Assembly (NCBI GenBank): GCA_014728295.1
Contig: WJLW01000007.1
Location: forward strand, 60,907-124,906
DNA: 64,000 bases
Source: Chitinivibrionales bacterium
GTDB taxonomy: Bacteria; Fibrobacterota; Chitinivibrionia; Chitinivibrionales; WJKA01
Direction of reading: 5' to 3'
The first letter of the stretch is position 1; every line of letters begins with the position of its first letter. The notes beneath the pieces are model-generated. The model made no database searches, had not been told where the DNA came from, and saw nothing but the letters and a program-made list of their open reading frames with translations. The position numbers and the translations under genes were made by a program. Positions 53,347 to 62,248 of the stretch are shown one piece after another.

Positions 53347-53427
53347 GAAATCCTGCACAACCTGCCAATTGCATATCAAACAGCATTCTTCATCAAAAAA
53401 GATGATGAAAGCAGAATGTCTTTGTAC

Positions 53428-53574
53428 TCAGGAAGATTGCTGTGATCCAGACTCTGTTTTCCGCTTTTCTTCTTCTGCATATTTGTCAATTTTGGAGGGA
53501 CGCAAAAAAACCCAGGCAAACAAGGCGATCATGGGCACGATAAAGACAAGGAGGAAAACAATTATGCTTGACAT
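53428..53574 (-). CDS. Small single-pass membrane protein (CcoQ-like layout), unknown
   Basis: 48 residues with a good ribosome-binding site (CAGGAGTATTCT before ATG 53574). One hydrophobic helix (IIVFLLVFIVPMIALFAWVF) is followed by a charged tail (LRPSKIDKYAEEEKRKTESG), the layout of FixQ/CcoQ subunits and of small assembly peptides. No cytochrome oxidase genes are in the window, so the name is not applied. It begins 70 bases after the TonB receptor stop on the same strand and precedes a terminator, so it is probably co-transcribed. Confidence 0.55.
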   Translation of the reverse strand: MSSIIVFLLVFIVPMIALFAWVFLRPSKIDKYAEEEKRKTESGSQQSS

Positions 53575-53643
53575 AGAATACTCCTGGAAATGGTTTTGAA
53601 TGAAAAGTACTTAATTGAGAAGAAAATACATTAGCATCCGCAT

Positions 53644-56600
53644 TCAATAGGAATAGGAGATATTCAATCCAAATGTGCGATGAACGGTATGGGGGTAGGT
53701 TTGGACATACCAGTAGTAAGACTCAATCGTATTGCTTGCGGTCAAATTTTTGCCCCACAACATAAGCGATAGCTTTTCATCGAGAAAATGCTTCTCAACT
53801 GAAATGTCGATTTTGAAACCGGGAGCAACTTTTTCACGGCTTTCACCGTTTTCGGTATCCTGTTTTTGCCTGGTGTAATTATACGGATGCGAATTGTCAA
53901 ATTCGGAAAAAATCATGGTATTTATTGTGATATAAATGTCCTGTAGCAAATCGAAATAAAATCGGGTTCGTCCGATGTGCCGGGGTACGCGCGGAACGCC
54001 GTCTGGGGATCTGCCGTCCAGGGAGCCAGTATCTTTTTTTCTGATATTCCAGAAAAACAACGAGTACGACAATTCGAACGTAAGAAAATCGAATGGGTTC
54101 GATCGCAAAATAGATTCCAACCCGTATGATTCTCCCCCAATATCGTTGGTCCAGTAGATGGGAATAATCGTATCGCCGGGAATGACTCGGGAAGGAGCTG
54201 TTTGGTACACCAGCTCGCTATTTTCGGGAGTTATTGTGTTGAAATTGTTTTTGAATCTGGAATAGAATGAACTGATATCGATTATAGAGTTTTCCAGCAA
54301 AGAAGTTCTGAATCCAAGCTCCGCGGTTTTGAATTCGGTCGGCTCCAGGTCTTCGGTTGTTTTAAGGGCAACCCATTTTCCCGCCCCGGGCGGCGTGCTC
54401 AGCGAATCAGGAATCGACGTGGTTGACGGATCCAGAATATCAAAGCTCTGCCAGGTCTTAGTAAAGGCCCAGGCCCAGGCGGGAGGGATGTGATTGCGGC
54501 GCAATTCCATATTGGTGTGAACATAGGCGGGGGTCGTCACGGCTCTTGACCAGGCCCCCCAGAACGTCAGGTCCTCGGTCGGTTTAACTGCCAGCCTTAT
54601 GTTAGGGGAATATTCCGGATACGATTTGAGAAAATCCCACGCGCTTGTTCGCTTTTCCCATGCCTCATGCGGGTAGTCATCGATAAGAGTCCAGATTTCA
54701 GCCTTAAGGCCGGTTGTTACGTCGATAAAATCAAAAAAAGAAACTTTATCCTGCAAAAACAGTGCTCCAAGATACTCCCGGCTAACAGGATCGACGAAGA
54801 TTTGCTGAGTCGTGCTGGCTGTATCGATTTTGAAATGGATCATGCGCAGGTTGGTTCCACCGATAATCTCAAGCGAAATCGGATGCTGGTCAAAAAAGGC
54901 AATGTTTTCCTGAATCTCAAATTCGGTAACGCTGAAATTGGGAACGATGCTGCCTGAGCCGGTGCTGTGCATAAATACGTCGAGGTAATTGTAATGATAG
55001 ACATGCATAAACAGAGAATGCCTATCGCTGATGCTCAGGTCAACTCTTCCTTTGAGAATGAAATTGTCGAATTTGGTTGTCTCGAGCCAGAAACTGTCCG
55101 ACGGCTGCGCAAATACTATTGTGTTGGGCAATTCTGCGGCAAGTGAGGTATATTCTCTGATGCGATTCGAGGTATACAGGCCATATCCTGTGAATCGAAC
55201 CCTTTCGGTTACCTGCGAGGCGAAATCCAGTCCGGCGGTGAGACCATAACTTATGCCTTCTTCGTCATCATTAAAGCGATTTTGGATGGTATCTACATCC
55301 GGCTTGCCTTCATACAGGGTGTCACCCACGAAATCCGGATTCTTTGGAAATCCGGTATGGTATTTACCGGTGATGAAGCCGGAAAGCGCTGTTGATTCCG
55401 ACAGCTTTGAGCCGAATCGGGCCGTTTGTGATGCAAACCAGGGATACCCCTGAGCGTGCTCGAGGTACAGTCCTTCCGATTCATGCGCATTTTTGGTGAT
55501 AATATTGATTATGCCGGTTGCCGAATTTGCTCCGTATATTGTGCCGCCCGGCCCTTTGATAACTTCGATGCGCTCAATCTCCGCAAGCGGTACATGCAAT
55601 CCTTCATAAAACACGCCGCCAATGATCGGATTAAGCACCGGTACGCCGTCAAGCAAAACGTTGACGCTCATTGCCGTGACTTCGGAAGCTTCCCGTACCA
55701 GTACGTTGGTGGATGTATACGTCATGCTCGAAACAAAGGCGCCCGGCACCAGATTGAGTACATCCTGCAGACGGGTAGCTCCCGAGCGGCGAATGTCCTC
55801 CCGGGTGATCACATAAATTGAAGTTGCCACATCCCTGAGGCTTTCGGTTTTTTTGGTTACCGAAGTTACCTGCATGTTGAGCAAGTCTCCAAGCGACAAC
55901 TCGGAAGCACCGCGAGTGGTTCGGCGTAGCAGGAATCCGCGCTGAGAATCACTCATTAATACCGTGTCGACACCGGCCTGAGCGTTTGGCCTCAATCCGC
56001 CGGTTTTTTCTGCCATGGCGAAGTTCAGATGCTTTTTGACCGACAACGGCGGCTCCACGGATCTGCCGGCATACTGCCAGCCATTATCCAGTCCTTCATA
56101 TATGACCTGCGCTATCTGCGATCCAAGCGCCTTGTGATCGGGCAACACCGCAAAGGCGCCGACGCCGACGCCCGGATTGACCAGGACGCTTACGCCGGCA
56201 ACCGCAGGAATGTTTGTCGATTGCACGACCGGCGCCCAGGCATTTTTGATACGATCCGGTGTCAGTAGCTTATTGTCGTTGGGTATCCACAGTGCATCAA
56301 GTCTGTTTCGGTTGATGAAGGCAAGCAATTCAGTTTTCAACAGACGGGGCGTCAACTTCGCCGCGGCCGGGAGCTGTCTGGTTATCAGCATGAAATTTTC
56401 GCGCTCGCAATAGGGCCGGTTTTCTTCGATGAATTTTTGCAGAAAAGGCCGGTGTAGAATGCCTATCCTGCTCACCGGGCGCTGCAGTATTAAACGTAAA
56501 TTGACCAATGCAGTAACGATCGGGATTTCATAGGAAACACCGGTTGCATTGCGCAGGCCGTCAATTGCCGAAGGAATATCAACCCCCATACAGGCAATCG

Positions 56601-56916
56601 CCGCAATCGTATCCGCGGGATGCTGTTGCTCAAACGTTCTGAAAAGATCGATTGCTTCATTGTCCATAGCCACCACCGCATCGGGATTGATGGTATCGAT
56701 GCGGGAGAAGATACTGTGCGCAGTTCGCTTTCGATTTAGTAGTATCTCATGTACAATGAATTCTTCTTCAACTTCATTTCTGATCCCCTGAGACACCTGC
56801 CTGAAGCTCTCGCCGGGCGGGCGCAAAGTCAGCACTATCGGCTTTTGCCCGGCCGCAAGCTCGATGCAGAGCAACACAAGCAATCTCGGAAGCAGTCTGG
56901 GTCGGTTTACTGCCAC
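53644..56916 (-). CDS. Fusion of ABC-type substrate-binding protein and TonB-dependent receptor
   Basis: 1,090 residues in one chain. After a signal-like N-terminus (LLPRLLVLLCIELAAGQ), residues 24-305 match the ABC_sub_bind family (TrpX-like): VSRIGILHRPFLQKFIEENR, NRLDALWIPNDNKLLTPDRI, GVGVGAFAVLPDHKALGSQI. From about 345 the TonB receptor plug begins (VTKKTESLRDVATSIYVITR, RLQDVLNLVPGAFVS, IERIEVIKGPGGTIYGANSA), then a barrel to residue 1090 ending in an aromatic (HRTFGLNISYSY). The start is GTG 56916, with GGGAG at 7 bases, overlapping the upstream gene by 10 bases. A periplasmic binder tethered to an outer-membrane importer would capture ligand on the spot; the ligand is unknown. Confidence 0.88.
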   Translation of the reverse strand: MAVNRPRLLPRLLVLLCIELAAGQKPIVLTLRPPGESFRQVSQGIRNEVEEEFIVHEILLNRKRTAHSIFSRIDTINPDAVVAMDNEAIDLFRTFEQQHPADTIAAIACMGVDIPSAIDGLRNATGVSYEIPIVTALVNLRLILQRPVSRIGILHRPFLQKFIEENRPYCERENFMLITRQLPAAAKLTPRLLKTELLAFINRNRLDALWIPNDNKLLTPDRIKNAWAPVVQSTNIPAVAGVSVLVNPGVGVGAFAVLPDHKALGSQIAQVIYEGLDNGWQYAGRSVEPPLSVKKHLNFAMAEKTGGLRPNAQAGVDTVLMSDSQRGFLLRRTTRGASELSLGDLLNMQVTSVTKKTESLRDVATSIYVITREDIRRSGATRLQDVLNLVPGAFVSSMTYTSTNVLVREASEVTAMSVNVLLDGVPVLNPIIGGVFYEGLHVPLAEIERIEVIKGPGGTIYGANSATGIINIITKNAHESEGLYLEHAQGYPWFASQTARFGSKLSESTALSGFITGKYHTGFPKNPDFVGDTLYEGKPDVDTIQNRFNDDEEGISYGLTAGLDFASQVTERVRFTGYGLYTSNRIREYTSLAAELPNTIVFAQPSDSFWLETTKFDNFILKGRVDLSISDRHSLFMHVYHYNYLDVFMHSTGSGSIVPNFSVTEFEIQENIAFFDQHPISLEIIGGTNLRMIHFKIDTASTTQQIFVDPVSREYLGALFLQDKVSFFDFIDVTTGLKAEIWTLIDDYPHEAWEKRTSAWDFLKSYPEYSPNIRLAVKPTEDLTFWGAWSRAVTTPAYVHTNMELRRNHIPPAWAWAFTKTWQSFDILDPSTTSIPDSLSTPPGAGKWVALKTTEDLEPTEFKTAELGFRTSLLENSIIDISSFYSRFKNNFNTITPENSELVYQTAPSRVIPGDTIIPIYWTNDIGGESYGLESILRSNPFDFLTFELSYSLFFWNIRKKDTGSLDGRSPDGVPRVPRHIGRTRFYFDLLQDIYITINTMIFSEFDNSHPYNYTRQKQDTENGESREKVAPGFKIDISVEKHFLDEKLSLMLWGKNLTASNTIESYYWYVQTYPHTVHRTFGLNISYSY

Positions 56917-57599
56917 GAGTCAACTCCCAACATTGTGTTCAGTTTTTTGTTTTCGCCGAATGCCTTGCAAGCCTGATCAAGGATTGTGCTTTTGCGCGTG
57001 GCAATGCTGAGAATGCCGGTTTGTGATTCGGGCAAAGCTACCACCGAAAATTGCCGCTTTGAAATGCTTTTGAGGTAGACAACAAAACGTTCCTGCACTA
57101 GTATTGCATTTACCATATTAAAAGATAGCAGCGGAAGCAAATCCTCGAGCTTGGTGACCCGTTTTATTCTGGGTTGGTTGCTGAAAAATTGCGTAACAAA
57201 ACTCTGCATGCCGTTGCGGCCCAGGAAATCAATCACGCCGATTGTCAATGCGCGCAACGAATCCGTATTTACCGGATTGCCCAGTGATACCAGGACGAAC
57301 GACTCATTAGTTTTTTTAGCATACAGCCCTTTTTTTTCTGTCCGATAGCCCCGACAAGAGTCGACAATCAGCGGGTGAGCGATAATTGCGGCAGGACTTT
57401 CCCTTTTTATTCTCAGTACGAAATCTTTATATCTGCCAAATACCGTAACTTCAAAGTCCGGGCAGCTTCGGGCCAGCTCCTTCTGAATAGTTTGAGGCCG
57501 GGCCGGCGTGGGATAAAATACGAAGAGCTTGTCACCGGCAAATGCGCCCTGCAACAGCAGTACCAAGCTGATAACAGTATGCAGTAAGGTTCTGCCCAT
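56907..57599 (-). CDS. Periplasmic binding protein (PhnD-like)
   Basis: 230 residues with a signal peptide (TLLHTVISLVLLLQGAFAG). The pattern LFVFYPTPARPQTIQKELAR, AAIIAHPLIVDSC, LTIGVIDFLGRNGMQSFVTQ is that of the two-lobed binding proteins of phosphate, phosphonate or thiamine-type ABC systems or of sensor-kinase input domains. The last 40 residues (LSIATRKSTILDQACKAFGE) complete lobe two. It overlaps the TonB receptor fusion by 10 bases and so is the first gene of the unit. No ABC ATPase or permease lies nearby. Confidence 0.78.
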   Translation of the reverse strand: MGRTLLHTVISLVLLLQGAFAGDKLFVFYPTPARPQTIQKELARSCPDFEVTVFGRYKDFVLRIKRESPAAIIAHPLIVDSCRGYRTEKKGLYAKKTNESFVLVSLGNPVNTDSLRALTIGVIDFLGRNGMQSFVTQFFSNQPRIKRVTKLEDLLPLLSFNMVNAILVQERFVVYLKSISKRQFSVVALPESQTGILSIATRKSTILDQACKAFGENKKLNTMLGVDSWQ

Positions 57600-57863
57600 A
57601 TGCGGTTCACCGTACTATATCGCAAACGTTGAGATTCAAGAGTAAATTGTGCAACATTGTTAAGGGAAATTCAAGCATATTTATGCATTGCATTCACTTA
57701 GCGGGATTGAGGAATCTCATCTGAATTTGCATTGATAAAAAGCTTTTAAACCACTGCAATAATTGTATCTGTTGTGCAGGTCTCTTTCTTTGTGCGGAAT
57801 TACCTTGCACAGTGGGCAACAACAGGGGTGATGCGATCAATAATTGTTTGCAGGGATACAACT
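57600..57863. other. Divergent intergenic region
   Basis: 264 bases separate the start of the minus-strand binding-protein unit from the plus-strand SUMF1 gene. Two promoters are expected. AT-rich stretches occur near 57670-57700 and 57730-57770, but no clear consensus pair or riboswitch was seen. Confidence 0.4.
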
Positions 57864-58967
57864 ATGGAACAGAGTGCTACTTTCAGAACACGCATTGCAG
57901 CAAGCATGCTGGTTTGCGGTTTCTTATTTGCCGGCTGCACCCTCGCACCCGACCGCAGCGAAAGCATCGAAAAGAAATCGAGTTTTGCGCCACTTGTATA
58001 TGACAGTCCAGCAAGCGGTATTCTGCGCGACGGCAAAGCCTTGCCGGACGCCCAGGATTCAATGATTGTACTGAGCGGCGGAAAGTATCTGCAGGGCGAT
58101 GTTGCCGGTGGATCGTTGTTCGGGGCGACTCCTGTGCGGGAAGTACATGTAGGATCGTTTTCAATCGGCATGTATGAGGTAACCTGCGGACAGTTTGCGG
58201 CGGTAATGCAATGGGCACTGGACAATGAAAAGGTGATCGTTACTGCCGACAAGATAATTCGCACATCTGTCGGCGATTCTCAGGACCTGTGCATGCTGAA
58301 AAGCAGTCCGTCGAACTACTATTACTCCGCCCTTGACTTTGACGAATCTGCCGGAAGCTTTGTTGTCGATCGCGGCAGGGAAAGCTTTCCGGTCGAAATC
58401 GTGTCCTGGCATGGGGCTATGGCCTATGCCGCGTTTAAAAATGCAATGGAAGGATTCGAAAAGGCTGTAGACATATCAACCTGGCGCATCAACTTTTCGA
58501 AAAACGGCTATCGCCTGCCGACCGAGGCGGAATGGGAATACGCCGCGCGCGGCGGCCTGAGCGGCAAGAAGTATCCCAATGGTAATACGCTGGTGGCAGG
58601 AGAAGATGCGCAGAATTCGGGTATCGAGCCGGCTGCGGTAGGCAGTCACAAACCGAATGGATACGGCATACACGATATGGTGGGAAATACCTGGGAATGG
58701 TGCTGGGACTGGTTTGCCGAGAAGGAGTATGACGGTAGGATACGCGATGGAATCGGTGAATCGGTCACCAATCCGTCTGGTCCGGTTTCCGGTGCAGAAC
58801 GCGTGATACGTGGCGGGGGCTGGTATGATGCCACCTCAACCTGTCGGGTGGATTTTCGCAGCAAAGCAGTACCTTCGGCACTCGAGGAAGCCTTTGGCAT
58901 CCGCCTGGCATTCGGTGCGGTCAACGCAGATGTTTCGGTTACGACCGTTCGCCCGTTGGCTCGCTAA
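57864..58967 (+). CDS. SUMF1/formylglycine-generating-enzyme family lipoprotein
   Basis: 367 residues from MEQSATFRTRIAASMLVCGF, with lipobox FAGC. The FGE-sulfatase (SUMF1) domain shows MYEVTCGQFAAVM, GYRLPTEAEWEYAARGG, YGIHDMVGNTWEWCWDW and VIRGGGWYDATSTCRVDFRS. The two active-site cysteines of true FGE (Cys-x4-Cys) are not evident: only one Cys lies in that strand. Many SUMF1 lipoproteins are non-enzymatic (gliding motility or binding). It overlaps the convergent sulfatase by 29 bases. Confidence 0.87.
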   Translation: MEQSATFRTRIAASMLVCGFLFAGCTLAPDRSESIEKKSSFAPLVYDSPASGILRDGKALPDAQDSMIVLSGGKYLQGDVAGGSLFGATPVREVHVGSFSIGMYEVTCGQFAAVMQWALDNEKVIVTADKIIRTSVGDSQDLCMLKSSPSNYYYSALDFDESAGSFVVDRGRESFPVEIVSWHGAMAYAAFKNAMEGFEKAVDISTWRINFSKNGYRLPTEAEWEYAARGGLSGKKYPNGNTLVAGEDAQNSGIEPAAVGSHKPNGYGIHDMVGNTWEWCWDWFAEKEYDGRIRDGIGESVTNPSGPVSGAERVIRGGGWYDATSTCRVDFRSKAVPSALEEAFGIRLAFGAVNADVSVTTVRPLAR

Positions 58968-60393
58968 GCAGGCGGGAAAGGTACTCCGGCGGGGCCTGAA
59001 TTTCACTGCAAAATCGGCAAAGCTCATTCTGCATGGCTTCGACACGATCTGGCTCTGATCCGTACAGATTTACTTCCTGCTGCGGATCGTCGTGCAAATC
59101 GAAAAGCGCCGGCGGGTGATAGTAAGCCTGTTCCGATCTGAGAACTTTGCGTCGCGGGCCAGCTTCAACCGCGCCCAGATCCCATTTGAAGGCAAAGTAG
59201 CTGGGTTCCTTGCCCTGCCAGTATAAATCGCGGCTCTGATTGTGGTGCAAATGTAAAGCATGCCGCCCGTCATTGACAACATGTGTGATGCCGAACATCC
59301 CTGAGTGGGCGGCATTGCGTGCGAGTGATTCTGTTTGATCGAGCATCGGCAGCAGGTTGGCGCCATGCATGGCGGGGCCGTCTGTGATATTTGATGCGGC
59401 CAGAATCGTCGGGGCAACGTCAACATTTTGCACCAGTGCCGATTCACGTCGATGAGGGATGTGAGGATGGTACACCATCATGGGAATATGTGCCACGCAA
59501 TCGTACATGTACGTAAAGAGCTTGCCGGTCCAGCCGTGGTCGCCCAAATAGGTGCCGTGGTCGGTTGACACGATGATCATCGTAGTGTCGAGCATCCCCA
59601 GGCGTTCGATCGAATCGATAAAATAGCCGAACCATTTGTCAACATAGCTGACGTTCCCCGCATACAGGGCGCGGATATTGCGCAGCTCGCGTTCGGAATA
59701 CTCTTCCGCCCATTTGCGATATGACGGGACGGTCAGTCGATCTCCCTGGTATTCCGGATCGTATAATTCGGCATAGCCCGGCGGTGGATCGAAGGGCTCA
59801 TGCGGGGGAAAGCAGTCGATCTGCAGGTGAATATCGTTTTGATGTCCGCGGTTTCGGAATATCCAGTCAAACGCCTGCATAAACGTGCGCGCGGCCGGCC
59901 AGTCTTCCTCCCGCTTCATGTTAAAATGCTTGAACCGGTAATAGTATTCGCGTGTCGAACCGGCAATGCGCCGTGGGTCGCAATTGTAGATAATGTCGAG
60001 CTCATGCGCGGGATCGGTATAAACCTTGTCTCCTTCCATGCCTCGAATAAAGTGCCAGCAGTCGTATTGCCAGTGGTAATTGCCGGCGCCTTCACGGAAC
60101 AGATGGTAATGGTCGGTGACCAGTCCGGTGGTAACGCCGTGTGCGCCGAGCTGTTCGGCAAGCGGTGTGTCGCTTTCTTCGAGCGGACCCCAGCCCCGAA
60201 AGGGAAATTCAAAGTTCCCGGTTACAAAATCGCGACGTGCCGGCATGCAGGGAAAGCTTCCGGTGTAGCATCTGTCAAAGACAACGGAGCGTGAAGCGAA
60301 CGCGTCAAGGTTTGGTGTTTTAATCCAGTTGTTTCCGTAGCACCCGAGATGGTCGCGGCGCAGGGTGTCCATAATTATGTGGATCGTATTCAT
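58939..60393 (-). CDS. Cys-type sulfatase
   Basis: 484 residues from MNTIHIIMDTLRRDHLGCYG. The alkaline-phosphatase-like fold is marked by the metal Asp in IIMDTLRRD (D9), the modification motif CMPAR (C49-M-P-A-R53), where the Cys becomes formylglycine, and VSTDHGTYLGDHGWTGK in the C-terminal half. No signal peptide is visible, so it may act in the cytoplasm. It removes sulfate from an ester substrate (unknown, perhaps a sulfated polysaccharide). Its activation needs an FGE or anSME; the neighbouring SUMF1 gene lacks clear FGE cysteines. Confidence 0.9.
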   Translation of the reverse strand: MNTIHIIMDTLRRDHLGCYGNNWIKTPNLDAFASRSVVFDRCYTGSFPCMPARRDFVTGNFEFPFRGWGPLEESDTPLAEQLGAHGVTTGLVTDHYHLFREGAGNYHWQYDCWHFIRGMEGDKVYTDPAHELDIIYNCDPRRIAGSTREYYYRFKHFNMKREEDWPAARTFMQAFDWIFRNRGHQNDIHLQIDCFPPHEPFDPPPGYAELYDPEYQGDRLTVPSYRKWAEEYSERELRNIRALYAGNVSYVDKWFGYFIDSIERLGMLDTTMIIVSTDHGTYLGDHGWTGKLFTYMYDCVAHIPMMVYHPHIPHRRESALVQNVDVAPTILAASNITDGPAMHGANLLPMLDQTESLARNAAHSGMFGITHVVNDGRHALHLHHNQSRDLYWQGKEPSYFAFKWDLGAVEAGPRRKVLRSEQAYYHPPALFDLHDDPQQEVNLYGSEPDRVEAMQNELCRFCSEIQAPPEYLSRLLSEPTGERS

Positions 60394-60569
60394 GCAGACT
60401 TGTCCTTGTACTTGCGAATCAAACCTAAAATACACAAACTCCCGGCATGGCACGTAAAAACACAGAAGCAATGTGCGGCCGGAGTTAATGAGCCGCGCTA
60501 AAAACGCATGTGTTTGCGGGCAACTATTTTCTAAATCATTTTCAGCAACATTCACCAAGAGATTTTACC

Positions 60570-61874
60570 ATGACCAACGACAACCGACCCGAAAACTCGA
60601 CGCCGAAGTCTCCCGCACCCGAATCTTCTGGTACCCTGTCTCAGGGTGATATGCACCAAAAGAACGCGGGGACCTCCGATACGGAGCCGCACAAGCCGCA
60701 GCAAATCACCGGGACGCCGGTGGAATCTTCCGCGGGGCAATCCGCTCACCCGCCCGCTGAAACGACGCAAGCACCGGATTCACTACCTTCGCGCGGAGAA
60801 GGTCTGAATCGTAAAGTTCTTATGGTAATGCTGATCGGGCTTGGATTGACCTTGATTCCCATGTTGCGTATCTTTATCGTGCCTGTCGTGCTTGCGGCGA
60901 CATTTGCCACGCTTTTTTATCCAGTGTACAGGTTCTTCTTAAAGCTTGTGCGCAAAAACAAGGCAGTCAGCGCGTCTCTCAGTTGCCTGGTTCTCATAGT
61001 CGGGCTGCTCGTGCCGACCTATATTCTCATCCATCTGGTAACCGTGCAGGCTATCGAGCTTTACAGTTCCACCCAACCCAAAATTCGCAAAATGATTGCA
61101 AAAGGCGAACGCGGCGCCTGGCAGGAATTTCGTGATAACCGCATTGTCAAGCGACTCCGGCTCGACCGCATCGATCTGGAAAATGCGTGGCGGGAAGGCA
61201 TGAAAACTGCCGGCAGGGTGGGTTCGATTCTGTTTGACCGCATGTCGGCCGGGGTCACGGGTATCCTGGGTATGGTGACCAGCTTGATTATTACGATTTT
61301 TACGATGTTTTACTTCTTTATGGACGGAGAGGAATTCGTACGCCGGCTGCGCTACCTCAGCCCCTTGCGGCGAGACTATGAGGATATGATCCTCTCGCGT
61401 TTTTTGCTGATATCCCGCGCCACGATAAAGGGGACGTTGCTCATTGGAGTTATGCAGGGATCGCTGGGCGGCATTACGCTGTTTTTCTTCGGCATAAATA
61501 CCTGGCTCATCTGGGGATTTGTCATGGTAATACTTTCGATAATACCGATGGTCGGCTGCTGGCTGGTCATGCTTCCTGCTGCTGCGGCCCAGATTGTCGC
61601 CGGCAACCTCTGGCAGGGAATAGGCATCGCACTGGTTAGTACGGTCGTAATTTCGAATCTTGACAATTTCGTCCGGCCGCGATTGGTCGGCCGCGATGCG
61701 AAGATGCACGATCTGATGATTTTCTTTTCCACTCTGGGCGGAATCGCCGTTTTTGGCATAATGGGATTCATTATCGGCCCGGTTATTGCCGCTCTGTTTA
61801 TCACCGTCCTGGAGATTTACGGACTTGAATTCAAATCGGAGCTTGAATCGCCCTACACGACTGCGGAGGGTTAA
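60570..61874 (+). CDS. AI-2E family transporter
   Basis: 434 residues. The first 80 are a disordered Pro/Ser/Thr-rich cytoplasmic tail, then about eight membrane helices (KVLMVMLIGLGLTLIPMLRI, SASLSCLVLIVGLLVPTYIL, GTLLIGVMQGSLGGITLFFF, MVILSIIPMVGCWLVMLP, LGGIAVFGIMGFIIGPVIAA) with the signature GPVIAALFITVLEIY at the end. The family includes AI-2 exporters and Na+/H+ antiporters; the function here is unknown. The start is at ATG 60570, not at the upstream frame. Confidence 0.88.
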   Translation: MTNDNRPENSTPKSPAPESSGTLSQGDMHQKNAGTSDTEPHKPQQITGTPVESSAGQSAHPPAETTQAPDSLPSRGEGLNRKVLMVMLIGLGLTLIPMLRIFIVPVVLAATFATLFYPVYRFFLKLVRKNKAVSASLSCLVLIVGLLVPTYILIHLVTVQAIELYSSTQPKIRKMIAKGERGAWQEFRDNRIVKRLRLDRIDLENAWREGMKTAGRVGSILFDRMSAGVTGILGMVTSLIITIFTMFYFFMDGEEFVRRLRYLSPLRRDYEDMILSRFLLISRATIKGTLLIGVMQGSLGGITLFFFGINTWLIWGFVMVILSIIPMVGCWLVMLPAAAAQIVAGNLWQGIGIALVSTVVISNLDNFVRPRLVGRDAKMHDLMIFFSTLGGIAVFGIMGFIIGPVIAALFITVLEIYGLEFKSELESPYTTAEG

Positions 61875-62248
61875 GGTCGCAATGTTTCATATGAAAGTAT
61901 GAGTAGCGTAACAGCCACTGCTACCGCCAGCAGAAGTACTTTTACGACAAACAGGGGAACGATCCACACAATCGAAAAACCAATGGTCACCCAGATCAGG
62001 CTTACCGAGAATATTTTCGCCCGCAGAGGTATCGCCTTATGTTCCCTGAAATTTCTGATGTATTCGCCGAAATACTTATTGGTTGTCAGCCATCGGTAGA
62101 ATTGCTGAGAGCTTCTTGCATAGCAGGCCGCGGCCAGCAGGAGAAATGGCGTTGTCGGCAGCAGGGGCAGGAAAATGCCGGCCGCCCCCAGCACAACGCA
62201 TACTGTGCCAAGTGTGATCAGTAACACTTTGAAAACATTTTTGTGCAT
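61871..62248 (-). CDS. DUF454/YbaN-family inner membrane protein
   Basis: 125 residues with three to four membrane helices. VLGAAGIFLPLLPTTPFLLLAAACYARSS, in which LPLLPTTPFLLLAA is diagnostic, and FYRWLTTNKYFGEYIRNFR are the YbaN signature. The role is unknown. It overlaps the transporter stop by 4 bases. Confidence 0.9.
   Translation of the reverse strand: MHKNVFKVLLITLGTVCVVLGAAGIFLPLLPTTPFLLLAAACYARSSQQFYRWLTTNKYFGEYIRNFREHKAIPLRAKIFSVSLIWVTIGFSIVWIVPLFVVKVLLLAVAVAVTLLILSYETLRP

Larger units (their letters stand above)
51982..53427. other. Gene-poor region of about 1.45 kb
   Basis: No convincing protein gene is seen in either strand. It holds scattered hairpins (ATCTCGATTTCGAGAT near 53135; a GTGAC...GTCAC pair near 52790), an AT-rich promoter-like part near 52760-52860, a short tandem of ribosome-binding sites on the minus strand (53209-53312), and a terminator (53314-53346). 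One minus-strand frame, 52192-52485, gives 97 residues with a helical stretch (RRRLRGLINELVQEEIRDSI), starts with TTG without a Shine-Dalgarno and is at best a fragment. The base pattern looks like decayed or non-coding DNA. Confidence 0.55.
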
